Shown here: positions 21,106 through 29,284 of the stretch, piece after piece | How positions within the stretch are numbered: the first letter of the stretch is position 1 | Layout of the letters: the number at the start of each line of letters is the position of its first letter | DNA from: Pseudidiomarina piscicola | GTDB lineage: Bacteria > Pseudomonadota > Gammaproteobacteria > Enterobacterales > Alteromonadaceae | Assembly (NCBI RefSeq): GCF_902806985.1 | Contig: NZ_CADCXY010000001.1 | Span: 248,001-312,000 of the forward strand | Length of the DNA stretch: 64,000 nt | Direction of reading: 5' to 3' | Notes under the pieces: generated by a model | Told to the model about the DNA's origin: nothing | The model's input: only the letters and a program-made list of their open reading frames with translations | The model's database searches: none | Program-made: the position numbers and the translations under genes

Positions 21106-22085
21106 AAAAGTTGATCTCAATGGCGCTCGTTGCCGCTGCGGTAGTGCTTACGCCAGTGCAAGTACAGGCGCAAGATGAAGCCGGATTTGCCGATTATGTC
21201 GAACAAATCAAGCGTCAAGCTTTAGCAGATGGTTATAGCCAGGCGACCTTAGACAAAGCGTTTGCTGAGGCAAAATTTTATCAGCGCTCAGTGAGCGCCG
21301 ATAAAAACCAACCGGAATTCAAGTTAACCCTTGATACCTACCTTCCTCGCGCGGTGCCCGAGTGGAAAGCCAAGCAGGCACTGGAAAAATACAACGAACA
21401 TAAACAACTGCTGGAACAAGTGGGTAAAGAGTATGGTGTTCAGCCACGGTTTATTGTGGCGTTATGGGGTATTGAAACCAACTTTGGTTCGTATACAGGT
21501 GGTTTTGACGTGGTTTCGGCGTTAACCACTATGGCTTATGAAGGGCGACGCGAAGAATTTTTCAAGAAACAACTATGGCAAGCGCTGACGATCATCGAAG
21601 AAGGCCATATTGACGTTGAACAGATGCAAGGGTCGTGGGCTGGCGCTATGGGGCAAACTCAATTTATGCCAAGTTCATTTATGGCTTATGCCGTTGATTA
21701 TGACGGTGATGGCCGTAAAGATATTTGGAATTCGATGGGCGATGTGTTTGCCTCTGCTGCAAACTACCTAAAGAATGCCGGCTGGCGTGACGATGTGACC
21801 TGGGGGCGCCAAGTACAAATTCCTGCAGACTTCGATGTTTCAATCGCGGAGCTCAAGAACAAAAAGACGCTCGCTGAATGGCAAGCGTTAGGCGTTCGTC
21901 GATTAGACGGCAGTGACCTTCCACAACGCAGTGATATTAAAGCCGCTGTGGTAATGCCTGATGACGAAGAAGGGCGAGTGTATTTGGCGTATGCGAACTA
22001 CGACGCACTTATGCGCTGGAACCGCTCGCACTACTTTGTGGCGGCCGTAGGTTACCTTTCCGATCGTATCCGCTTTCCACGTTAA
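21102..22085 (+). CDS. Lytic murein transglycosylase (MltB/SLT_2 family)
   Basis: 327-residue exported muramidase that cleaves peptidoglycan to 1,6-anhydro products. Signal peptide with cleavage near VQAQ (about residue 24); no lipobox cysteine. The catalytic glutamate is E125 in LWGIETNFGSYTGG, and GAMGQTQFMPSSF follows. No C-terminal peptidoglycan-binding domain is present. The name MltB fits the fold, but the absence of a lipobox separates it from E. coli MltB. It is inserted between ycgL and ycgM. Confidence 0.9.
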   Translation: MKKLISMALVAAAVVLTPVQVQAQDEAGFADYVEQIKRQALADGYSQATLDKAFAEAKFYQRSVSADKNQPEFKLTLDTYLPRAVPEWKAKQALEKYNEHKQLLEQVGKEYGVQPRFIVALWGIETNFGSYTGGFDVVSALTTMAYEGRREEFFKKQLWQALTIIEEGHIDVEQMQGSWAGAMGQTQFMPSSFMAYAVDYDGDGRKDIWNSMGDVFASAANYLKNAGWRDDVTWGRQVQIPADFDVSIAELKNKKTLAEWQALGVRRLDGSDLPQRSDIKAAVVMPDDEEGRVYLAYANYDALMRWNRSHYFVAAVGYLSDRIRFPR

Positions 22086-22090
22086 GCACC

Positions 22091-22738
22091 ATGGTTGCAG
22101 CAACAAAAATCGTATGTGTGGGCCGTAACTATGCGGCCCATGCAGCCGAATTGAATAACCCTATTCCTGCGGAACCGCTACTGTTTATAAAGCCACCGAG
22201 CAGTTTAGCGAGCTTACCTAAGGTGCGTATACCGACGCATTTAGGAGCCTGTCACCACGAAGTAGAGCTGGCGGTGCAAATAGGCCAACGACTACAAAAT
22301 GTGACTCCGGAGCAAGCTCTAGAAGCTATTACTGGGCTCACTCTAGGTCTCGACTTAACCCTTCGCGATGTGCAAAACCGACTAAAGCAACAGGGGCATC
22401 CGTGGGAACGCGCGAAAGCCTTTGATGGCGCTTGTGTGCTGGCGCCGTGGCTTGCTGTGACGGCCGCGAATCGTAACCTTCTACAGACCGCACAGTTTAC
22501 GCTTTACTGCGACCAGCAACTACGTCAACAAGGTGACGCTCAGCACATGCTGATGCCGATTGCCGAGTTGGTTGCGCATATCAGCGACGTTTTTACCCTT
22601 GAGCCAGGAGACATCGTGCTCACGGGCACCCCCGCGGGCGTCGGCGCTCTTGCTATCGGGCAACAACTCGGGCTTAACCTCCATTGGAACGGACAACATC
22701 ATCAATGGCAAGGGCAGGTAGAAGGTCATGACGGATAA
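22091..22738 (+). CDS. ycgM: Fumarylacetoacetate hydrolase family protein YcgM
   Basis: 215-residue FAH-fold enzyme. CVGRNYAAHAAELNN is the family N terminus, the metal ligands come from HHEVELAVQIG and a later D in LGLDLTLRD, and LTGTPAGVG is the C-terminal signature. FAH-family members of this size act as acylpyruvate hydrolases or oxaloacetate decarboxylases; the activity here is not determined by sequence. It overlaps ycgN by 11 bp. Confidence 0.9.
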   Translation: MVAATKIVCVGRNYAAHAAELNNPIPAEPLLFIKPPSSLASLPKVRIPTHLGACHHEVELAVQIGQRLQNVTPEQALEAITGLTLGLDLTLRDVQNRLKQQGHPWERAKAFDGACVLAPWLAVTAANRNLLQTAQFTLYCDQQLRQQGDAQHMLMPIAELVAHISDVFTLEPGDIVLTGTPAGVGALAIGQQLGLNLHWNGQHHQWQGQVEGHDG

Positions 22739-23192
22739 GCCATTTTGGCAACAAAAAAGTTTCGCCCAAATGACCCATGCTGAATGGGAGTCGTTATGTG
22801 ATGGCTGTGGCAAATGTTGTTTGCACAAGCTAATTGATAGCGATGATGAGCGTGAATCATTGTACTACACAGACGTGTCTTGTGTGCTTTTAGATACGGC
22901 AAATGCGCGCTGTAGTAATTACCAGAAGCGCACAGAGCTAGTGCCAAGCTGTGTGGTGATCACCCCTGAGAATGTACATGAACTCGACTTTATGCCCACC
23001 TCTTGTGCCTATCGCCGGCTTGCAGAAGGGCGCGGTTTAGCAGCATGGCATCCGTTACGAAATAATGGTTCACAAGCGCCGATGATCGAAGCGGGTATGA
23101 GTGCTCGAGGGCGGGTAGTCAATGAAAGTGAGGTCCATGAAGAGGACCTCGAACTGAGGATTGCAACTTGGCCTTTGCGAGATACAAACTAA
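22728..23192 (+). CDS. ycgN: YcgN family cysteine cluster protein
   Basis: 154-residue UPF0260/YkgJ-type protein. CDGCGKCCLHKL gives a CxxCxxCC cysteine cluster; more cysteines (CVLLDTANARCSNY, SCVVIT, TSCAYR) complete a likely metal or iron-sulfur site. No biochemical role is known. It overlaps ycgM by 11 bp and its stop overlaps the stop of the convergent dsbB by 4 bp. Confidence 0.93.
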   Translation: MTDKPFWQQKSFAQMTHAEWESLCDGCGKCCLHKLIDSDDERESLYYTDVSCVLLDTANARCSNYQKRTELVPSCVVITPENVHELDFMPTSCAYRRLAEGRGLAAWHPLRNNGSQAPMIEAGMSARGRVVNESEVHEEDLELRIATWPLRDTN

Positions 23193-23707
23193 ACCTTGCG
23201 AGCACCAAGTAAGCGTAGCAACACTACCACTACGGCAATTCCAGCATAGATAGCAAAGATAATACGCATCCATTCAGGCATACTCATGTCCATGAACGAC
23301 CATTTGATATCGCCGCACAAACCGGTGGCACTGAAAAGCTCGGGCAGCCATTGATGCAGAGGCATCCAGTCGGGGAAATTAGGGAATGTATCGCAGACCG
23401 CAAAGAATGAATTGGCCGACTGTTGCGCAGCGACATGACCATTCGCAATCACCCAGCCCCAGATTGCCGCGGTAAGCCAGCCGGCAAAACCAACTAGTCG
23501 CGTCAGCATAAACTGCGGCGCAAGCGCCGGAATCAAAGCCGCAAACGCCACACCGAGTACAGCGACGCGTTGATAAATACATTTCACGCATGGGGCAAGG
23601 TCCATCTGGTACTGCATATAGAGAGCTGCGGCGAACAGACTGAAGGCGCTTAGTGAGAGCAGAGCCCACGCACCTCGGCGCTCGGGAAGTTGAGCAAAAA
23701 AGGACAT
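23189..23707 (-). CDS. dsbB: Disulfide bond formation protein DsbB
   Basis: Inner-membrane quinone reductase that reoxidises DsbA. It has 172 residues and four membrane segments. The first periplasmic redox pair is C40-V-K-C43; the second pair is in FAVCDTFPNFP and TGLCGDIKW. The start at 23707 gives the family N terminus MSFFAQLPERRGAW. Longer upstream reading to 23833 lacks homology. It is divergent from fadR. In E. coli nhaB lies between fadR and dsbB; here it is absent. Confidence 0.95.
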   Translation of the reverse strand: MSFFAQLPERRGAWALLSLSAFSLFAAALYMQYQMDLAPCVKCIYQRVAVLGVAFAALIPALAPQFMLTRLVGFAGWLTAAIWGWVIANGHVAAQQSANSFFAVCDTFPNFPDWMPLHQWLPELFSATGLCGDIKWSFMDMSMPEWMRIIFAIYAGIAVVVVLLRLLGARKV

Positions 23708-23797
23708 GATTAAAGGATCTCTTTTGATTGGTTTTGCGGAAAAGATAGCGAAGCCTTTGCGTGATGTCGATAGATTTCTGTAAAGCAACACTAACAA

Positions 23798-23814
23798 AAC
23801 TTGTCCGACCATTG
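23798..23814 (+). promoter_or_regulatory. Possible FadR-like operator between dsbB and fadR
   Basis: AACTTGTCCGACCATTG resembles the FadR consensus AnCTGGTCnGACnnGTT with one mismatch in the left core (TTGTC for TGGTC) and a weaker right half. It lies 84 bp before the fadR start. It could allow autoregulation, but this is a weak, single-site match. Confidence 0.35.
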
Positions 23815-23898
23815 GAAAGCCTGATAAAATCAATAGTCATAACATTAATAATAATCCTAGCCTTCATTGGTTTTGATTCATAGCAAATAGGCCACTTC

Positions 23899-24609
23899 AT
23901 GATCATCAAGGCACAAAGCCCTGCGGGGTTTGCGGAAGAATACATAGTGAAGTCCATTTGGAATGGACATTTTGCGCCAGGTACGATTCTACCTGCCGAG
24001 CGTGAGTTGTCTGAGTTAATTGGCGTTACGCGCACAACCTTGCGTGAGGTATTGCAACGTTTGGCTCGCGACGGCTGGCTGACCATTCAGCATGGCAAGC
24101 CAACTCGCGTTAACAACTTCTGGGAAACTTCAGGGTTAAACATTTTAGAGACACTGGCGCGCCTTGACGAAGACGGCATGCCTGAGCTCGTGGACCAGTT
24201 GTTGTCGGCACGAACCAATATAAGCGCCATCTATATTCGCGCTGCGGTTCGCAATGCACCCGAACGCGTTGCTGAGTTGTTAGCCGGGGCAGAGGCCCTC
24301 GAGGATACCGCGGATGCTTACAGTCAATACGATTACCAGTTGAATCATGATTTAGCTATGGCCTCTGGCAACCCCATTTATGTGTTGGTATTGAATGGCT
24401 TTAAAGGCCTTTACTCTCGAATTGGTAATTTCTACTTTTCGAATGATGAGGCGCGTAAACTTGCCCGTAAGTACTATGCCGATTTAAAAGCAGTCGCGAC
24501 CGAAGAAAAGCGTGACGAAGCGGCCATTTTAGTGCGTGATTACGGTTACGCATCTGGTCGAATTTGGCATAGCCTGCGAGGAACTATTCCAGAAAACCTG
24601 ATTGAATAG
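23899..24609 (+). CDS. fadR: Fatty acid metabolism transcriptional regulator FadR
   Basis: GntR-family repressor/activator (236 residues) that responds to long-chain acyl-CoA, repressing fad genes and activating fabA/fabB. The N-terminal winged helix reads [44 protein letters not shown]. The C-terminal all-helical acyl-CoA domain matches the FadR subgroup and ends [12 protein letters not shown]. It probably controls fadD in this same window. Confidence 0.96.
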   Translation: MIIKAQSPAGFAEEYIVKSIWNGHFAPGTILPAERELSELIGVTRTTLREVLQRLARDGWLTIQHGKPTRVNNFWETSGLNILETLARLDEDGMPELVDQLLSARTNISAIYIRAAVRNAPERVAELLAGAEALEDTADAYSQYDYQLNHDLAMASGNPIYVLVLNGFKGLYSRIGNFYFSNDEARKLARKYYADLKAVATEEKRDEAAILVRDYGYASGRIWHSLRGTIPENLIE

Positions 24610-24637
24610 AAGAAGCTGAACAGGAAATCAAAATAAA

Positions 24638-24670
24638 AAGCCCGGCATTTCAAAAATGCCGGGCTTATTA
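24638..24670 (-). terminator. Terminator between fadR and sodB
   Basis: A 13-bp perfect stem AAGCCCGGCATTT/AAATGCCGGGCTT with a 3-base loop. Read on the minus strand it is followed by TTTATTTT, so it mainly serves sodB; it may stop fadR transcripts too. Confidence 0.85.
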
Positions 24671-24686
24671 ACAAAGGCGAAGCGAC

Positions 24687-25268
24687 TTAGGCGAAGTTTT
24701 TCGCGACGAAGTCCCAGTTCACCAAGTTCCAGAATGCACTTAGATAGTTAGGGCGTGCATTGCGGTAATCGATGTAGTAAGCGTGTTCCCAGACATCAAC
24801 GGTCATGATTGGGGTCACTGACTCGTCAGTCAAAGGCGTTTCAGCGTTGCTAGTGTTGACGATAGCCACTGAGCCGTCAGCTTTTTTCACTAGCCATGTC
24901 CAACCAGAGCCAAAGTTTCCAGCTGCTTGCGCATTGAATTCTTCTTTGAATTTATCGAACGAACCAAATGCTGAATTGATTGCATCTGCCAATTCGCCGC
25001 TTGGCTCACCGCCACCATTTGGGCTTAAGCAATGCCAATAGAACGTGTGGTTCCAAACTTGTGCCGCGTTATTGAAAACACCGCCTGAAGACGACTTAAT
25101 GATGTCTTCAAGTGATTTGCTTTCCATGTCGGTGCCTTTCACAGCATCGTTCAACTTGCTAACGTATGCCGCGTGGTGCTTACCATAATGGTATTCTAGT
25201 GTTTCCGCAGAGATATGCGGTTCAAGAGCATTTTTCTCATAAGGTAATGCTGGTAGTTCGAATGCCAT
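24687..25268 (-). CDS. sodB: Superoxide dismutase [Fe]
   Basis: Cytosolic iron superoxide dismutase of 193 residues. Metal ligands are H27 ([13 protein letters not shown]), the His in [14 protein letters not shown], and Asp and His in [25 protein letters not shown] and AAGNFGSGW give the Fe-type pattern (AQ rather than Mn-type GG near the active site). No convincing Fur site was recognised upstream. Confidence 0.96.
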   Translation of the reverse strand: MAFELPALPYEKNALEPHISAETLEYHYGKHHAAYVSKLNDAVKGTDMESKSLEDIIKSSSGGVFNNAAQVWNHTFYWHCLSPNGGGEPSGELADAINSAFGSFDKFKEEFNAQAAGNFGSGWTWLVKKADGSVAIVNTSNAETPLTDESVTPIMTVDVWEHAYYIDYRNARPNYLSAFWNLVNWDFVAKNFA

Positions 25269-25509
25269 GTCGACTCTCCATTTCTTGGTTTTGTGAATTT
25301 GTTGAACTCGCTTTCATTTTACCATTGAAAACGAGTCATGCAGACTCAATATACCTATGTTGAGGCAGAAAAGTTTAATTCAAGGGTAGTAGGCAACAAT
25401 TAACTTGTCAGTAGCAGGCTCGATTGCATAGTTGCGGTACTGCAAACTGCACTGCAGATATGGTAAACTTGTTGCTATTAACTCCCATAGAAGACGTAAG
25501 GATGAATGC

Positions 25510-25848
25510 ATGGAAACCGTAGAAAAAATCAAGCAGCAAGTCAGTGAGAATCCGATTCTGCTTTACATGAAAGGGTCACCTAAATTGCCAAGCTGTGGTT
25601 TTTCATCGCAGGCATCTCAGGCAATAATGAATTGTGGTCAACCTTTCGCGTATGTTGATATTTTGCAGAATCCAGACATCCGTGCTGAGTTGCCAAACTA
25701 TGCCGATTGGCCTACATTTCCACAGTTGTGGGTTGAAGGTGAGCTCGTTGGCGGTTGTGATATCATTTTGGAAATGTTCCAAAAGGGCGAATTACAAGAA
25801 CTAATTAATGAAGTTTCAGAGCGCCATCCAGCGCCGTCTGAAGACTAA
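25510..25848 (+). CDS. grxD: Monothiol glutaredoxin, Grx4 family
   Basis: 112-residue CGFS-type glutaredoxin; the active cysteine is C29 in PSCGFSSQA. WPTFPQLWVEGELVGGCDI forms the glutathione-binding region. Grx4 proteins bind and transfer 2Fe-2S clusters with glutathione and BolA. The ATG at 25510 has an AAGGA site 7 bp before it; the frame is open 26 codons upstream without homology. It lies between sodB and a peroxiredoxin, an oxidative-stress group. Confidence 0.96.
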   Translation: METVEKIKQQVSENPILLYMKGSPKLPSCGFSSQASQAIMNCGQPFAYVDILQNPDIRAELPNYADWPTFPQLWVEGELVGGCDIILEMFQKGELQELINEVSERHPAPSED

Positions 25849-25884
25849 ATTCTATTCCATACGATAACATTACGGAGAAATAAA

Positions 25885-26490
25885 ATGGGTGTATTAGTAG
25901 GCCGTAAAGCTCCTAACTTTACTGCAGCAGCAGTTTTAGGCTCGGGCGAAATTGTTGAAGACTTTAACTTGCACACGCAAATCAAAGGCAAGAAAGCGGT
26001 CGTATTTTTCTATCCTTTGGACTTCACCTTTGTTTGTCCTTCTGAGCTGATCGCATTTGATCACCGCTTGGAAGAATTCAAAAAGCGTGGCGTAGAAGTT
26101 ATCGGTGTTTCTATCGACTCTCAGTTTACCCATAACGCATGGCGTAACACTGCTGAAGCAGATGGTGGTATTGGTGAAGTGAAATACCCACTGGTTGCTG
26201 ATGTGAAGCACACTATTTGTCGTTCATACGACGTTGAGCACCCTGAAGCAGGTGTTGCTTTCCGTGCATCATTCTTGATCGACGAAGAAGGCGTTGTACG
26301 TCACCAAATCGTTAATGATCTGCCATTAGGCCGTAACATTGATGAAATGATTCGTTTAGTAGACGCGTTGAACTTCCACCAGGAGCACGGTGATGTGTGC
26401 CCAGCAGGTTGGAAAGAGGGCGACGAAGGTATGAAAGCTGACGCGAAAGGCGTAGCTGACTATCTTTCGAAAAACGCTGGTAAGCTTTAA
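25885..26490 (+). CDS. Typical 2-Cys peroxiredoxin (AhpC/TSA family)
   Basis: 201-residue thiol peroxidase. The peroxidatic C51 is in DFTFVCPSELIAF and the resolving C172 in GDVCPAGW. The Prx1-type C-terminal tail is present. It reduces H2O2 and organic peroxides with thioredoxin or AhpF; no ahpF neighbour exists here. An ACGGAG site precedes the ATG. A strong terminator follows 52 bp downstream. Confidence 0.93.
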   Translation: MGVLVGRKAPNFTAAAVLGSGEIVEDFNLHTQIKGKKAVVFFYPLDFTFVCPSELIAFDHRLEEFKKRGVEVIGVSIDSQFTHNAWRNTAEADGGIGEVKYPLVADVKHTICRSYDVEHPEAGVAFRASFLIDEEGVVRHQIVNDLPLGRNIDEMIRLVDALNFHQEHGDVCPAGWKEGDEGMKADAKGVADYLSKNAGKL

Positions 26491-26542
26491 AGGCGAAGAG
26501 CGCTATTAGCTATTAGCTATTCGCTGTTTGTTGAAAGAGTTT

Positions 26543-26568
26543 AAAGGCCGCCTTTGGGTGGCCTTTTT
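26543..26568 (+). terminator. Terminator after the peroxiredoxin gene
   Basis: 10-bp stem AAAGGCCGCC/GGTGGCCTTT (one G-T pair), 4-base loop, then a T run. It lies just before the ribosome-binding site of the acetyltransferase. Confidence 0.85.
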
Positions 26569-26594
26569 TGTTGGCTGGGTAGGAGAACTGAGTG

Positions 26595-27113
26595 ATGTTG
26601 GTTGCGCTGGAGAAAGATGACTTTGAGGTGGTCGCGGGTTGGCTGGCGGATCCGGAAGACCACTTTAAGGTGTGCGGGAATGCGTTTGGGTACCCTCTGA
26701 AGCGCGAAATTTTCGATGCCTTTTTTGTTGAAACAGCTGGCGATCCCAACGTTCGCCTGTGCTTCAAATACTGTGTCGATGGTCGTGCGGTGGGTATGGT
26801 GCACTTCACCCGCATCGATCGGCAGAATGACTTTGGCCATATTGGCGTAGCTATGGTTGATCCATCAGCGCGTTCAGGTGGGCACGGGCGAGCAATGTTT
26901 GCCGCCATACTTAAAAAAGGGTTTGAAGAGCTTAACTTTCATCGCATAGATTTGAATGTGTTCCAGTCCAATCCACGAGCACTGAAATTTTATCAGGAAG
27001 CTTTTGGTTTCAAAGTTGAAGGCTTAGCACGCGACACCATCAAAAAAGACGGCGACTACCAAGGTTGGTATACGCTCAGTCTGTTGCGCCCTGAATGGCT
27101 CGCCCAGCAATAA
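26595..27113 (+). CDS. GNAT family N-acetyltransferase
   Basis: 172-residue acetyl-CoA-dependent acetyltransferase resembling the RimJ/RimL type. GHIGVAMVDPSARSGGHGRAMFAAILKK is the acetyl-CoA site (RSGGHGRAM). HRIDLNVFQSNPRALKFYQEAFGFKVEG is the usual C-terminal half. The AGGAG site is 9 bp from the ATG at 26595 and 6 bp from an in-frame GTG at 26592; the ATG is preferred. The substrate is not inferable. Confidence 0.87.
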   Translation: MLVALEKDDFEVVAGWLADPEDHFKVCGNAFGYPLKREIFDAFFVETAGDPNVRLCFKYCVDGRAVGMVHFTRIDRQNDFGHIGVAMVDPSARSGGHGRAMFAAILKKGFEELNFHRIDLNVFQSNPRALKFYQEAFGFKVEGLARDTIKKDGDYQGWYTLSLLRPEWLAQQ

Positions 27114-27147
27114 ATAACATTGTGATTAGGACGTTCGCAGACGCTGA

Positions 27148-28017
27148 CGCAGCAACGCTGCGGGTGTTATTTCGGTGGCCCTTAGCTACGATGCCACGGG
27201 TCGCTTAACGAGTACGGTACACAACGGCGAAAGCATCGATTATTTGTACGACGGTGATGAGCTAGTGGCTGAGTATCACAGCACTGGCACGCTGTTGCGC
27301 CGCTTTATTCATGGCCTTGGCAACGATGAGCCGGTCATTCGCTACGAAGGTGCCGGGGTGAATGCCCGCCGTTACCTGCTGGCCGATGAGCGCGGCAGCA
27401 TCATCGCCGAGATGACCGCTAATGGCGGCCTGTTGCAAGCACATCAGTACGATGCTTACGGGAATCCGAAGAACAGCAGCGACGCGCGGTTTCGTTTTAC
27501 CGGGCAGATCCTCATTCCGGGCACCGAGCTGTACTATTATAAAGCACGGGTCTACCATCCGCGGCTAGGGCGGTTTATGCAAACCGACCCCATCGGCTAC
27601 AAAGATGGCATGAACTGGTATGCTTATGTGGGGAATGATCCGGTTAATAATATAGATCCAACAGGCCAAGAAACAGTTGTAAATTCTAGGCCGCTTAATA
27701 TGCCCGGTGGTTTTATTGGCTCTCATACATTTACAACCGTCACAACAGTTATCTCACAAGGTGAGTTCATGACAACTCGGGAGCCTTTGGACTACTCGGC
27801 TGTCCCTGTACTCGATGGGCGAGTTTTGCCAAGTGAAGGAAATTGCCACACTACAACCACTACCTTAATTAACGGTGCAGGGGGAGCAATTCCTAGTGAC
27901 TTTAATCCTTATGGATTTAATCCAGATTTAGGTAATAATAGGTATACGCATGATAGACCAAAATTTAAGTGGCAATCTAAAGTAGGTTCGCGGATAAAAC
28001 GAAGAGTAAGAAACTGA
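27148..28017 (+). CDS. Orphan Rhs tip with variable C-terminal toxin-like domain
   Basis: C-terminal fragment of an Rhs/YD-repeat protein. The frame is open from a TGA at 27145-27147; GTG at 27175 is the first possible start. YD-repeat sequence ([36 protein letters not shown]) leads into the Rhs core signature [45 protein letters not shown]. After this about 115 residues are non-conserved and AT-richer, as in an Rhs-CT. It has H184 in SHTFTT and C224 in GNCHTTTTT, possibly a permuted papain-like site. Thousands of bases of full-length rhs are missing, so this is either a displaced tip or a remnant. A candidate immunity gene overlaps its stop. Confidence 0.75.
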   Translation, partial: RSNAAGVISVALSYDATGRLTSTVHNGESIDYLYDGDELVAEYHSTGTLLRRFIHGLGNDEPVIRYEGAGVNARRYLLADERGSIIAEMTANGGLLQAHQYDAYGNPKNSSDARFRFTGQILIPGTELYYYKARVYHPRLGRFMQTDPIGYKDGMNWYAYVGNDPVNNIDPTGQETVVNSRPLNMPGGFIGSHTFTTVTTVISQGEFMTTREPLDYSAVPVLDGRVLPSEGNCHTTTTTLINGAGGAIPSDFNPYGFNPDLGNNRYTHDRPKFKWQSKVGSRIKRRVRN

Positions 28018-28316
28018 TGGATATAAAATTTAAAAAGCTGTTTTTATTCTTTATTATTTTTTTGATAATAATTTCAGCTAATTTATTTTATATGAAAGAG
28101 CTTGGTGATGACGTTGCTAAAGTACTTGGGTATTTTTTTTCCATATTAATTATGCCACCACTGATAGGGGCTTTTATTGGGGTGATCGCTTATAAAATAT
28201 CAAATAATTTTTACTGTGACGTTAATAAAATAGAAACCATTTTTGTAAGCTCTGTCATTGGTTTGATTCTTCCAATTTATTACGTTTTGATGCTTTCATT
28301 TGCAGATGGATTATAG
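28017..28316 (+). CDS. Small membrane protein, candidate immunity to the Rhs tip
   Basis: 99-residue, AT-rich gene with about three hydrophobic segments (residues 7-25, 38-60 and 75-95). I do not recognise a family. Its ATG overlaps the rhs stop by one base (TGATG), the arrangement of Rhs-CT toxin/immunity pairs. A membrane location fits immunity to a toxin acting at or beyond the inner membrane. The role is inferred only from position. Confidence 0.5.
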   Translation: MDIKFKKLFLFFIIFLIIISANLFYMKELGDDVAKVLGYFFSILIMPPLIGAFIGVIAYKISNNFYCDVNKIETIFVSSVIGLILPIYYVLMLSFADGL

Positions 28317-28366
28317 AACAGCTCCAGTTTTGAATCCAAAGTCGAGAGTGTTCAATACTCTGTGTT

Positions 28367-28390
28367 AGCTACGACGGCATGGGCCGGGTG
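28367..28390 (+). pseudogene. Rhs YD-repeat remnant
   Basis: Eight codons reading SYDGMGRV, a YD-repeat core, stranded downstream of the rhs tip and its partner gene. They are followed by a stop a few codons later and by insertion-sequence-like sequence. The match is short; it is supported mainly by the nearby rhs gene. Confidence 0.35.
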
Positions 28391-28454
28391 CCCCCTCTGG
28401 CAGGATAGTTGACACCACTTAAAAACTAACCAGTTGGGGCGTTAAGGCTTGATT

Positions 28455-28634
28455 GTGCCACGCTATTCAGAAGAACGTAAGCAAACCATACTCAGTAAAA
28501 TGATGCCGCCGTTGAACATGACTATTGCAGAAACTTTACGAACGGAAGGAATTGGTGAACAAACACTTTATAATTGGCGAAACCACCTTTGCTTTAAGGC
28601 GACTGTTGAGTCTCGAATGCATAGAAGACTTTAA
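28455..28634 (+). pseudogene. Truncated transposase N terminus (IS3-type OrfA-like)
   Basis: Reads PRYSEERKQTILSKMM then NMTIAETLRTEGIGEQTLYNWRNHL, the helix-turn-helix N terminus common in IS3-type OrfA transposases. Sequence diverges after residue 45 and stops. It starts at GTG 28455, preceded by TGACACCACTTAAAAACTAA, which looks like an element end. No catalytic DDE region or second end is visible, so it is an inactive stump. The ~220 bp that follow (28635-28854) include a 52-codon ORF I do not recognise. Confidence 0.55.
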
Positions 28635-28854
28635 ATGAGCGGTTTAACTCACCCCTATTCATACCTGCGACGTTTGCGGCAGTCTCGATTAGAGTTCCAG
28701 CCGGATGAGTTTCGGTTTTTTCAGTGCTCGTGGGCGATGGGTAAAGAAGTGATAAGAGTCACCGACAATGCTAGCAATTTTGTAACAATCTAAAACATTA
28801 TTGCAGAGTGTGTGAAAGTCCAGTGAATCACTCACGAATTATTCAATGGAAAAC

Positions 28855-29202
28855 TTATTCGGACCAGATAGCGTATTCGTTGCCGCTGGGGCAGGTGAAG
28901 TGAAAGCGGCGGCCACCGGGGAACTCAAAGATGGGCTTAACGATGATGCCGCCAGCTTTCTCAACGTCTTTCTGGGCTTGCTCTAAGGCGTCGCTGTAGA
29001 GCACAACCAAAGCGCTCCCATGCGCGGTAGTCGCAGTGAGTTCTGAGCGATAAAAGCCGCCATCTAAACCCGCACCTTGAATCGCGGCGTAATCGGGACC
29101 GTAGTCCACGAAGCTCCAACCAAAGGCATCAACGAAGAACTTTTTCGTCGCTTCTATGTTTGTTGCTGGCAGCTCTACATAATTAATTGATACACTAGCC
29201 AT
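28855..29202 (-). CDS. VOC family (glyoxalase/bleomycin-resistance fold) protein
   Basis: 115-residue protein with two beta-alpha-beta-beta-beta units. INYVELPATNIEATKKFFVDAFGWSFVDYGPDYAAI is the first and GGIIVKPIFEFPGGRRFHFTCPSGNEYAIW the second. This subgroup (often called extradiol dioxygenase-like or glyoxalase-like) has no fixed function. The start at 29202 has AAGGA 9-10 bp upstream; upstream codons to 29316 overlap the divergent rluF-like gene and look non-coding. Confidence 0.87.
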   Translation of the reverse strand: MASVSINYVELPATNIEATKKFFVDAFGWSFVDYGPDYAAIQGAGLDGGFYRSELTATTAHGSALVVLYSDALEQAQKDVEKAGGIIVKPIFEFPGGRRFHFTCPSGNEYAIWSE

Positions 29203-29284
29203 CGGCTGTCGTCCTTGCTTGAATGAACTTATGCATTGAGTATAGCCGCGAATTCTTATTTTAAGCAGCGAGAACAGAGGTTTT

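Noticed and set aside
28635-28793. 52-codon ORF after the transposase stump
   Set aside because: Starts with ATG just after the stop but has no ribosome-binding site and no recognisable similarity.
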